Source: Microbacterium sediminis
GTDB lineage: Bacteria; Actinomycetota; Actinomycetes; Actinomycetales; Microbacteriaceae
Length of the DNA: 64,000 nucleotides
Reading direction: 5' to 3'
Assembly: GCF_004564075.1 (NCBI RefSeq)
Contig: NZ_CP038256.1
Span: 2,728,001 to 2,792,000 of the forward strand
The translations under genes and the position numbers were made by a program. The notes beneath the pieces were generated by a model. It saw only the letters and a program-made list of their open reading frames with translations. It did not search any database and was not told the origin of the DNA. Below, piece after piece: positions 27,347 to 35,059 of this stretch (position 1 is the first letter of the stretch; each line of letters starts with the position of its first letter).

Positions 27347-28414
27347 ATGCGTGCGACGATCCTCTCCGGTCCCCGTGACATCCGCGTCGAGGAGGTGCCC
27401 GATCCGCAGCTCGCCACCACGGGCGGCGGCGTGGGCCGCGACGCGATCGTGCGCGTGGTCGCGGCGTGCGTGTGCGGCTCGGACCTGTGGCCCTACCGCG
27501 GCGTGACCCAGCCGAAGACCCCCAAGCGCATCGGCCACGAGATGGTCGGCGTCGTGGAGCAGGTCGCCGCCGACGTGACGCGCGTGAAGCCGGGCGACTT
27601 CGTCATCGCCCCCTTCTACGACTGCTGCGGCGCGTGCGCCAACTGCCGCAACGGCTTCACGACCTCGTGCCTCGAGGCCGGCAGCTGGGGCGGCCGCGAT
27701 CACTGGGGCCTCGACGTGGACGGCTGCCAGGGCGAGCTCGTGAGGGTGCCGCACGCGGACGGCACGCTGAAGGTCGTCGAGGGCGGGATGCCGGACGAGT
27801 CGCTGATCCCGAGCCTGCTGACCCTGTCGGACGTATTCCTCACGGGCCACCACGCCGCGATCTCGGCCGGCGTGCGTCCCGGCTCCACCGTGGCGGTGGT
27901 CGGCGACGGCGCGGTCGGGCTCTCGGGCGTGCTCGCCGCCAAGCGCCTGGGCGCCGAGCGGATCGTGGCGATGTCGCGCCACGAGTCGCGCCAGCGCCTG
28001 GCCACCGCGTTCGGCGCGACCGACATCGTGCCGCAGCGTGGCGACGAGGGCATCGCGGCCCTCAAGGAGATGTTCGACGGCATCGGTCCCGACGCGGTGC
28101 TGGAGTGCGTCGGCACGAAGGAGTCGATGGATCAGGCCCTGCGCTCCGCGCGTCCCGGCGGCCAGGTGGGCTTCGTGGGCGTGCCGAACGGGGGACCGGA
28201 GCTGCCGGTGCGCACGATGTTCTCCACGAACGTCGGCGTCCGCGGCGGCGTCGCGCCGGTGCGCGACTACGTCGACGAGCTGCTGCCCGAGGTCCTGGAC
28301 GGATCGCTGAACCCGGGCGCGGTGTTCGACGCCACGTTCTCGCTCGACGAGTCGGCCGAGGCCTACGCCGCCATGGACGAGCGCCGCGCGATCAAGTCGC
28401 TGCTGCGCCCCTGA
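27347..28414 (+). CDS. zinc-dependent alcohol dehydrogenase
   Basis: A 355-aa medium-chain dehydrogenase. The catalytic zinc site shows CGSD and GHEMVG; the structural-zinc lobe is CCGACANCRNGFTTSC. The nucleotide-binding fold starts VVGDGAVGLSGVLAAKRLGA. It resembles the threonine dehydrogenase/glutathione-independent formaldehyde dehydrogenase-like branch, but the substrate is unknown. ATG 27347 has TACGCT (27335-27340) six bases upstream (leaderless). Its 3' end overlaps the convergent membrane-protein gene by 23 bp. Confidence 0.9.
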   Translation: MRATILSGPRDIRVEEVPDPQLATTGGGVGRDAIVRVVAACVCGSDLWPYRGVTQPKTPKRIGHEMVGVVEQVAADVTRVKPGDFVIAPFYDCCGACANCRNGFTTSCLEAGSWGGRDHWGLDVDGCQGELVRVPHADGTLKVVEGGMPDESLIPSLLTLSDVFLTGHHAAISAGVRPGSTVAVVGDGAVGLSGVLAAKRLGAERIVAMSRHESRQRLATAFGATDIVPQRGDEGIAALKEMFDGIGPDAVLECVGTKESMDQALRSARPGGQVGFVGVPNGGPELPVRTMFSTNVGVRGGVAPVRDYVDELLPEVLDGSLNPGAVFDATFSLDESAEAYAAMDERRAIKSLLRP

Positions 28415-28946
28415 CCTCGGCCGGCGCCTTCTTGGGCCAGATCGTGTAGCTCACGGCCCAGATCGTCTCGACGGCGAAGATCACGCCGAGGATGCCGTAC
28501 ATCCCCGTGAGCGCGGTCACGTCGGCGCCCTCCGCGGCCACGCGGGTGAGCAGCCACAGCACGCCGGCCGCGATCGCGACCGCCAGCCCTGTGCGCGCGA
28601 CGTCGCCCCAGCACGCCCGGGCGTAGGCGGCGCCGTAGGCCTTGCGCGGCGCCGGGCCGCCCGCGAAGCGATGGGCGAAGCGCGCATCGGCCCAGCGGAT
28701 CATCCGGTGCCCGTACGCGATCGAGAACCCGAGGTAGGCCGCCGCGAGCGCGTGGGGGAGCGACGCGTCCCCGCCGCCGCGCAGGTCGGCGCCGACCGCG
28801 ACCAGCAGCACGAGGTCGACCGCGGGCGTGAGCACCAGCAGGGTCGCGCCCAGCCGCGGCGCGCGCAGGATGTACCGCGCCGCAAGGCCGAGCGCGATGA
28901 GCACCCAGAAGCCGATCTCGCACGCGACGATGATGCCGAGGATCAC
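28392..28946 (-). CDS. TetR-linked integral membrane protein
   Basis: A 184-aa protein with about five helices (ILGIIVACEIGFWVLIALGL, LGATLLVLTPAVDLVLLVAVG, then HALAAAYLGFSIAYGHRM, LAVAIAAGVLWLLTRV and MYGILGVIFAVETIWAVSY). It is a widespread actinobacterial membrane protein without assigned function. GTG 28946 follows GGAGAGGG. It is divergent from a TetR repressor with a perfect palindrome between them, so it is the likely target of that repressor. Confidence 0.8.
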   Translation of the reverse strand: MILGIIVACEIGFWVLIALGLAARYILRAPRLGATLLVLTPAVDLVLLVAVGADLRGGGDASLPHALAAAYLGFSIAYGHRMIRWADARFAHRFAGGPAPRKAYGAAYARACWGDVARTGLAVAIAAGVLWLLTRVAAEGADVTALTGMYGILGVIFAVETIWAVSYTIWPKKAPAEVRGAAAT

Positions 28947-28986
28947 GATCCCTCTCCTTTGTAGTACGGGTGTGCCAGAAAGAAAC

Positions 28987-29002
28987 TAGCACGACCGTGC
29001 TA
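28987..29002. promoter_or_regulatory. TetR operator palindrome
   Basis: TAGCACG-AC-CGTGCTA is a perfect palindrome apart from its 2-bp centre. It abuts the tetR -10 hexamer TACTTT (29001-29006), which lies 6 nt before the ATG, and covers the space shared by both divergent promoters. Autorepression and control of the membrane-protein gene are inferred. Confidence 0.75.
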
Positions 29003-29012
29003 CTTTGTCGCC

Positions 29013-29600
29013 ATGCCCCGACGGATCGACCTCGACCAGCGACGCGAGCAGCTCGCGGAGGCGGTGTGGAGCACCATCCGCAGCAGCGGCATCGGCGCCG
29101 TCTCGGTGCGCACGGTCGCGGCGGCGGCCGGCGTGGCGGTCGGCTCGCTGCGCCACGTGTTCCCGACCCGCGCCGAGCTGCTGCGGTTCTCGGCCGAGCT
29201 CATGGTCCGCCGCGCCACCGAGCGGGTGACGGCGACCGTGCCGACCGGCGACGCGCGCGCCGATGCGCTGGCCCTGCTCGTGCACCTGCTGCCCACGCAG
29301 CCCGACAGCCGCGCCGAGCTCGAGGTGCAGCTCGCCCTCATCGCGGAGGCGCCCGCGGTGCCCGAGCTCACGCAGATCCGCGATCATTCGATGCGGCAGG
29401 TGCGGGCGCTCGCCCGGCACATCGTCGACGCGCTCGCACCCGGCCTGACGACCGCCCGCGCGGAGGCGGAGGAGCGCCGACTGGCCGCGCTCACCGACGG
29501 CCTCGCGCTGCAGCTGCTGGCGCAGCCGATCGACGCGCCCCACGCGTGGGCGGTGGGGGTGCTGCGCGACGAGATCGACCGGATCGCCGCCCTCGCCTGA
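29013..29600 (+). CDS. TetR family transcriptional regulator
   Basis: A 195-aa repressor-type protein. The helix-turn-helix is in residues 27-50 (GAVSVRTVAAAAGVAVGSLRHVF), with the usual SLRHVFPTRAEL recognition helix end. The C-terminal ligand/dimer domain resembles TetR_C_6 (BetI-like). The start is ATG 29013, leaderless from TACTTT. It is divergent from a membrane protein and has a perfect 16-bp palindrome at its promoter. The ligand is unknown. Confidence 0.88.
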   Translation: MPRRIDLDQRREQLAEAVWSTIRSSGIGAVSVRTVAAAAGVAVGSLRHVFPTRAELLRFSAELMVRRATERVTATVPTGDARADALALLVHLLPTQPDSRAELEVQLALIAEAPAVPELTQIRDHSMRQVRALARHIVDALAPGLTTARAEAEERRLAALTDGLALQLLAQPIDAPHAWAVGVLRDEIDRIAALA

Positions 29601-29632
29601 ATCCCCGGCGCCCTCCGGGCGACGCGACCGGC

Positions 29633-31159
29633 TCAGTCCGCGAAGGCGAGGAAGCCGTCGAGCAGCAGCTCGCGGATCGTCGGCAGCAGCGAGGCGCGCA
29701 GGGCCGCGGCGTCGGCCTCGAGGATCTGCGCGATCGCATCGATGAGCACGCCCGCCGGCAGCTCGCCGTCCGAGGCGCCGAGGAACCCGGCCAGCGCGGG
29801 GTCGGCCTGCACCGAGCGACCGAATCCGCCGCCCTGGCGCAGCTCGATCACGCTCGGCGCCTCCTCGCCGGGGCGGTGGTGGCGCGCCTCGGTCACGTCG
29901 GCCGCGGTGCGCAGCCGCGCGGCGGCGAGCGCCTCGTCGTCGAGGGCGGCGGCGCGATCGTGCTCGGCGAGGGCCGCGGCCAGGTGCGAGCCGAGCGCGC
30001 CCTCCGACGGGATCGGGTTGGTCACCCGCTCGTAGCGCGCCAGCGTCGGGGCGCCCTCGGCACGGCGCAGCAGCACGTACCCGAAGCCGATCGCGGTCAC
30101 ACCGCGCGCGGCGAAGTCGTCGAGCCACGCGTCGAGCAGCGCGTCGAACGCGGGCGAGCCGGGCACCGTGCCGCCGTCGCGGATCCACATCTCGGCGTAG
30201 CGGATGGGATCGAGCTCCTCGCGCTCCACGATCCACGCGTCCAGCGGCACGGGGGCCGATTCGATCCAGCCGCGCACGCGATCGAGCCCCGCCACCCCGT
30301 CGCGCGTCTCCCAGTTGGCCAGCAGCTGGGCGGTGCCGCCGGGCGCCAGGTGCGGCCCGACGCCCGTGATCACCCGCTCGACGAGGGCATCGCCGATGAG
30401 CCCGCCGTCGCGGTACTCGTAGGCCGGCACGCCCTTCGCGCGGGGCGTGATCACGAACGGCGGGTTGCTCACGATCCGGTCGAACGTCTCGCCCGCGACC
30501 GGGTCGAACAGCGAGCCGCCGCGGGTGTCGATCCCGCCCGTCCCGTTCAGCGCCGCGTTGAGCCGGGCGAAGGCGAGGGCGCGCTCGGAGATGTCGGTGG
30601 CGACCACCTCGTCGGCGTAGCGGCGGGCCCGCAGCGCCTGGATGCCGCACCCGGTGCCCAGGTCGAGCACCCGCCGCGCCGGCGTGGGCAGCTGCAGGCC
30701 CGCGAGCGTGAGCGACGCGCCGCCGACCCCGAGCACGTGGTCCTCGGCGAGCGCACCGCCGCCGAGGGCGAGCTCGTCGAGATCGCTCGCGATCCACCAC
30801 TCGCCCGGGCCGCGGTCGTCGTGGAACGACTGCGGGCGCACGATCGCGCGGGGCTCGACGACGTCGCCGGCGATCTCGGCCAGCCCCAGCCGCTGCAGCC
30901 CCTCGGTGCCGAGCGCGGGGAGCGCGGCGCCGACGTCGGCGAGCGGCTGCGCGATGCCGAACACGAGCAGGCGGGCGAGCACCGCCAGGGCGTCGCGCCG
31001 GTCGCCGAGCCCACGCAGCGCGGGGGAGCGCAGCCCGCGGCCGCTCGCGTCGTCGGCCTCCACGCCCCACGCCGCCCGCAGCGCCTCCGTGCGGAAGCGG
31101 GCCGCGGCCAGGTCGGCCGCGAACGCGCGGCACAGCTCGGGATCGGCGTTCGGAGTCAT
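29633..31159 (-). CDS. class I methyltransferase of the HemK/RlmG type with extra N-domain
   Basis: A 508-aa SAM-dependent methyltransferase. An N-terminal helical domain of about 145 residues (DUF7059-like) precedes the Rossmann core: VLDLGTGCGIQALRARR is SAM motif I, VVATDISERAL motif II and SNPPFV the NPPY-type catalytic motif that targets amide or exocyclic nitrogens in proteins or nucleic acids. A C-terminal domain of about 140 residues follows. The product may be an rRNA or protein N-methyltransferase; the substrate is not known. ATG 31159 is the first start after a weak promoter region. Confidence 0.82.
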   Translation of the reverse strand: MTPNADPELCRAFAADLAAARFRTEALRAAWGVEADDASGRGLRSPALRGLGDRRDALAVLARLLVFGIAQPLADVGAALPALGTEGLQRLGLAEIAGDVVEPRAIVRPQSFHDDRGPGEWWIASDLDELALGGGALAEDHVLGVGGASLTLAGLQLPTPARRVLDLGTGCGIQALRARRYADEVVATDISERALAFARLNAALNGTGGIDTRGGSLFDPVAGETFDRIVSNPPFVITPRAKGVPAYEYRDGGLIGDALVERVITGVGPHLAPGGTAQLLANWETRDGVAGLDRVRGWIESAPVPLDAWIVEREELDPIRYAEMWIRDGGTVPGSPAFDALLDAWLDDFAARGVTAIGFGYVLLRRAEGAPTLARYERVTNPIPSEGALGSHLAAALAEHDRAAALDDEALAAARLRTAADVTEARHHRPGEEAPSVIELRQGGGFGRSVQADPALAGFLGASDGELPAGVLIDAIAQILEADAAALRASLLPTIRELLLDGFLAFAD

Positions 31160-31350
31160 GCCCCCATTCAACCCGCTCGGCCGCCCGGCCGGCGGATGGC
31201 GGTCGTCCCGGCCGAGGGAGATGTGCCGAGCCGAGGGCGAATCCGCCGATCCCGGGCGGATCCGGGGCGATTCCCCGCGCCTCGGGATCCCCGCCTCCTC
31301 CGGCACGCCCACCAGCCGGTACACAGGCCGGTTCGTAGGATGGACCCGGC

Positions 31351-33471
31351 ATGTCCGCTCTTCGTCGTCTCCCCCGCACGACCGCGCGCAGGCGGCGAAT
31401 CCTCGCCCCCCTCCCCGCGGTGCTCGCGGTGCTCCTGGGGATGTCGGCCTTCGCGCCGACCGCGGCGGCCGCGGAATCCGTCAGCCCCACGCCGTCGGCC
31501 GACGACGGATCGGGCCCCCAGCTCACGCTCGAGCCGGTCGACGACGGCCTCGTCGGTACCGAGCCGATCACGGCGAACGTGACGGTGCAGGCGCCGATCG
31601 GGCTCGCCGGCGTGCCCGAGGGCACCGTGACCCTGCGGATCGGCACGCAGCCGATCGCCGATCGCGCGGCACTGGACCAGTGGCTCGACGGTGCCGACTC
31701 GACGACGTTCACGGATCTCGACACGGCCGACAGCGACGCCCTCGCCGTCGGCGGCACCACGACCGTGGCCCTCGCGGAGGACACCCGCACGACGCCGCGC
31801 GCGCCCGGCGTGTACCCGCTGCGCGCGGTGCTCAGCGCGGGCGGCGAGCAGTACCAGGACGACCGCCTCGTGCTCATCGAGGGCGAGACGAGCCCCGCGG
31901 TCACGGTCGTCGTGCCGATCACGGCCCCCGCCACCGACCGCGGCCTGCTCACCGCCGACCAGCTGGCGGCCCTCACCGCCCCCGATGGGTCGCTCTCCAC
32001 GCAGCTCGAGGCGGCCGCCGGCACCCAGGCCGCGCTGGCGGTCGACCCCGCGATCCCGGCGGCCATCCGCGTGCTCGGCGCGCAGGCGCCCGCGAGCGCC
32101 CTGGCGTGGCTGGAGCGCCTCGAGACGATCTCGAACGAGCGCTTCGCCCTCGCGTTCGGCGACGCCGACCCGTCGGTGCAGGTCGCCGGCGGCGTCTCGC
32201 CACCGCTCACGCCGATCAGTCTCGCGCCCTACCTTCCCGGCGCCGGTGGCCCCGAGCCCACCGCGACGCCCACGCCGTCGCCGACCCCCTCGCCCACGTC
32301 GACGGCCGCCCCCGACCCCACCGCGCTCGACCCGGCCGAGCTGCTCTCCATCGGCACCGCGCTGCCGGGGCTGCAGTGGCCCGATCCGAACGCCGTCGAC
32401 ACCGCCACGGTCGAGGCCCTGGCCGCGGCGGGGGAGACCTCGCTCGTGCCGTCCACCGCGACCGCGGCGGGCGTCGACGGATCGGCCGTCCCGTCGCGCG
32501 GAGACGGCGCCCTCGTCTACGACGCCGACGCATCCGATCTGCTCTCGCAGGCCGCCGCCACCGCCGAGCAGGCCGAGCGCGACCCGCTCCTCGACGCGGC
32601 CCGCGCGTCGATGTGGCTCGCCGCCGCCGAGTCCGGCGCGCCCGTGCTCGTCGCGCTCGCGCGGCAGGGCGGGGTCGACACCGAGGACGACGCCGTCGAC
32701 CGCGACCCCTCGCCGCGACCGGCCGACGCCGTGCACGACGCGGTGGTCAGCGCCACCTCGTTCGACACCCGCCCGCTCTCGGCCCTCCTCGCCGACGCCC
32801 CGCGCCCGGTCGAGATCGCCGGCCCCGGCCCGGCGAGCGACCGTGTCGCGGCCATCGCGGAGCTGCACCACGGCGAGCAGCGCCTCGCGCAGGTGGGCAC
32901 GGTGCTGAGCGATCCCACGCTGCTGACCGCGCGCGCCCGCGCCGAGGAGCTGCAGCTGCTCGGCGCCTCGTGGAGCCTGCACCCCGAGGCGTGGGCGGCG
33001 GCCATGGAGGGCCAGCGCGCCTCGCTCGCCGAGCTCGCCAACGGCGTCGGGATCGTCGTGAGCGACGTGCAGCTGGTCAGCTCCGAGGCGCCGCTGCCGG
33101 TGTGGATCCGCAACGACCTGCCCTACCCCGTCACCGTCACGCTCATCACGCGGCCCGACGACACGCGCCTCGCCGTGCAGCGCGTCACCGAGGTCGTGGC
33201 CGCGCCCGACCAGAACACGCGCGTGCGCATCCCCGTGGAGGCGACAATCGGCAGCGGCCAGGTCCGCCTCGACCTGTCGCTCGTGAGCCCGACGGGCGAA
33301 TCGATCGGCACCGCCCAGTCCATGAACGTCACCGTCCGCGCCGACTGGGAGCGCGTCGGGATCGTGATCCTCTCGGTGCTGATCGTGGGGCTTGTCGTGC
33401 TCGGCACGATCCGCACCGTCCGCCGGCGCCGCCGCCGTGCGGACGACACCGGGGAGGCCTCGGATGGCTAG
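31351..33471 (+). CDS. DUF6049-like secreted, membrane-anchored protein
   Basis: A 706-aa envelope protein. A signal peptide (about residues 1-42, ending AAAA) is followed by a long extracytoplasmic region. This contains a Pro/Thr/Ser spacer around residues 298-325, and beta-rich ends. A single C-terminal helix (VILSVLIVGLVVLGTI) precedes an Arg-rich tail. It overlaps murJ by 8 bp, the standing neighbour of this family in actinobacteria, so a role in peptidoglycan or envelope assembly is likely but unproven. TAGGAT (31337-31342) precedes the ATG. Confidence 0.85.
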   Translation: MSALRRLPRTTARRRRILAPLPAVLAVLLGMSAFAPTAAAAESVSPTPSADDGSGPQLTLEPVDDGLVGTEPITANVTVQAPIGLAGVPEGTVTLRIGTQPIADRAALDQWLDGADSTTFTDLDTADSDALAVGGTTTVALAEDTRTTPRAPGVYPLRAVLSAGGEQYQDDRLVLIEGETSPAVTVVVPITAPATDRGLLTADQLAALTAPDGSLSTQLEAAAGTQAALAVDPAIPAAIRVLGAQAPASALAWLERLETISNERFALAFGDADPSVQVAGGVSPPLTPISLAPYLPGAGGPEPTATPTPSPTPSPTSTAAPDPTALDPAELLSIGTALPGLQWPDPNAVDTATVEALAAAGETSLVPSTATAAGVDGSAVPSRGDGALVYDADASDLLSQAAATAEQAERDPLLDAARASMWLAAAESGAPVLVALARQGGVDTEDDAVDRDPSPRPADAVHDAVVSATSFDTRPLSALLADAPRPVEIAGPGPASDRVAAIAELHHGEQRLAQVGTVLSDPTLLTARARAEELQLLGASWSLHPEAWAAAMEGQRASLAELANGVGIVVSDVQLVSSEAPLPVWIRNDLPYPVTVTLITRPDDTRLAVQRVTEVVAAPDQNTRVRIPVEATIGSGQVRLDLSLVSPTGESIGTAQSMNVTVRADWERVGIVILSVLIVGLVVLGTIRTVRRRRRRADDTGEASDG

Positions 33472-35059
33472 CCTCGGCCGCTCCAGCGCCCTCATCGCGG
33501 CGGGCACGCTCGCCTCGCGCGTGACCGGGCTGCTGCGCACGATCGTCCTCGTCGCCGTGATCGGCTCGTTCGGCTCGCCGGCGGCCGACGCCTTCGCGAC
33601 CGCCAACCAGCTGCCCAACAACATCTACACCGTCATCTCCACGGGCATCCTCACCGCGGTGATCGTGCCGCAGATCGTGCGGGTGTCCACGCGCAGCGAC
33701 GGCGGCCGCGAGTTCATCTCGAAGCTGTTCACGCTCGGCACGGTCGTGCTGCTGGCCGCGACGGCGATCGCGATGATCCTCGCGCCCGTGATCGTGTGGC
33801 TGTACGTGCCGAGGTTCTCGGCCGAGCAGCAGGCGCTCGCGGTCGCCTTCGCCTACTGGTGCCTGCCGCAGGTGCTGTTCTACGGGCTCTACGCCCTCGT
33901 GGGGGAGACCCTCAACGCCAAGGGCGTCTTCGGGCCGTTCGCGTGGGCTCCCGTGGTCAACAACGTCGTCTCGATCGCGGGCTTCGGGGTGATCATCGCG
34001 CTCACGGGCGGCGACGTGACCGAGGTGACCGAGTGGACGCCCGGCATGATCGCGCTGCTCGCCGGCACCGCGACGCTCGGCATCGTCGCGCAGGCGCTCG
34101 TGCTGTTCGCGTTCTGGCGCGGCACCGGCCTGCACCTGCGGCCCGACTTCCGCTGGCGCGGCGTCGGGCTGGGCGACATCGGCCGCCTCGCCGGCTGGAC
34201 GTTCCTCATGATGCTCGTCGGCCAGGTCGCCGGCTGGATCCAGTCGCGGGTGGTCTCGGAGGCGTCGGGCGATGCGGGCATCGCGGTGATGCAGAACGCG
34301 TGGCTCGTGTTCATGCTCCCGTACTCCGTGATCGTGATGGCGATCGGCACCCCCTACTTCACGCAGCTGTCGGCGCACGCCCACGAGGGCCGCGACGACG
34401 CCGTGCGCGCCGACGTGGGCCGCGCCATCCGCACCCTCGGGCTCTTCGTCGTGATCGCCACCGCCGCCCTCGCCGCGGCCGCCGTGCCGGCCACCCGCGT
34501 GTTCACCCAGCGCGCCGGCGACGCGGTGGCGTCGGCGCCCGTGCTGCTCGCGTTCCTCGTGTGCCTCGTGCCGCTGGCGGTGCAGTTCGTCGTGCAGCGC
34601 ACGTTCTACGCCTACGGCGACACCCGCACGCCGTTCCTGTTCACCCTGTTCCAGGGCGCGCTCGTGATCGGCTTCGCGTACCTGGCCGACGCGATCCTGC
34701 CCGTCGAGCTGCTCACGGCCGGCGTCGCCCTGGGCCAGGCGCTCGCGAGCACGCTGCAGGTGGTGCTGGCCACGTGGCTGCTGCGCCGGAGGATCGGATC
34801 GTTCGAGCTCGGCCGCTCGCTGTGGGCGCTCGGCCGCTTCGCCCTCGCCGCCGTCCCCGCCGCCCTCGCGGGATGGGGCGTGTACCTGTGGACGGGCGGC
34901 GCCGACGGGTGGATGACCGCGAGCATGCTGCAGGGCGCCCTCGGGACCGTCCTCGTCGGCGCCGTCGCCGTCGCGATCTACGTCGCGCTGCTGGCCGCGT
35001 TCCGCGCCCCCGAGCTCTCGGTCGCCGGCGGCATGCTGCGCCGGCTGCTCAGGCGCTGA
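33464..35059 (+). CDS. murJ: lipid II flippase MurJ
   Basis: A 531-aa polytopic membrane protein with about 14 helices. The N-terminus ALIAAGTLASRVTGLLRTIVLVAVIG is the typical MVIN/MurJ start, and ATANQLPNNIYTVISTGILTAVIVPQIVR is its conserved helix 2 region. It moves lipid-linked peptidoglycan precursor across the membrane. It lacks the large C-terminal kinase-like domain of mycobacterial MurJ (MviN). ATG 33464 overlaps the upstream gene by 8 bp, with GGGGAGG before it. The stop codon overlaps the convergent GH31-like gene by 11 bp. Confidence 0.93.
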   Translation: MASLGRSSALIAAGTLASRVTGLLRTIVLVAVIGSFGSPAADAFATANQLPNNIYTVISTGILTAVIVPQIVRVSTRSDGGREFISKLFTLGTVVLLAATAIAMILAPVIVWLYVPRFSAEQQALAVAFAYWCLPQVLFYGLYALVGETLNAKGVFGPFAWAPVVNNVVSIAGFGVIIALTGGDVTEVTEWTPGMIALLAGTATLGIVAQALVLFAFWRGTGLHLRPDFRWRGVGLGDIGRLAGWTFLMMLVGQVAGWIQSRVVSEASGDAGIAVMQNAWLVFMLPYSVIVMAIGTPYFTQLSAHAHEGRDDAVRADVGRAIRTLGLFVVIATAALAAAAVPATRVFTQRAGDAVASAPVLLAFLVCLVPLAVQFVVQRTFYAYGDTRTPFLFTLFQGALVIGFAYLADAILPVELLTAGVALGQALASTLQVVLATWLLRRRIGSFELGRSLWALGRFALAAVPAALAGWGVYLWTGGADGWMTASMLQGALGTVLVGAVAVAIYVALLAAFRAPELSVAGGMLRRLLRR

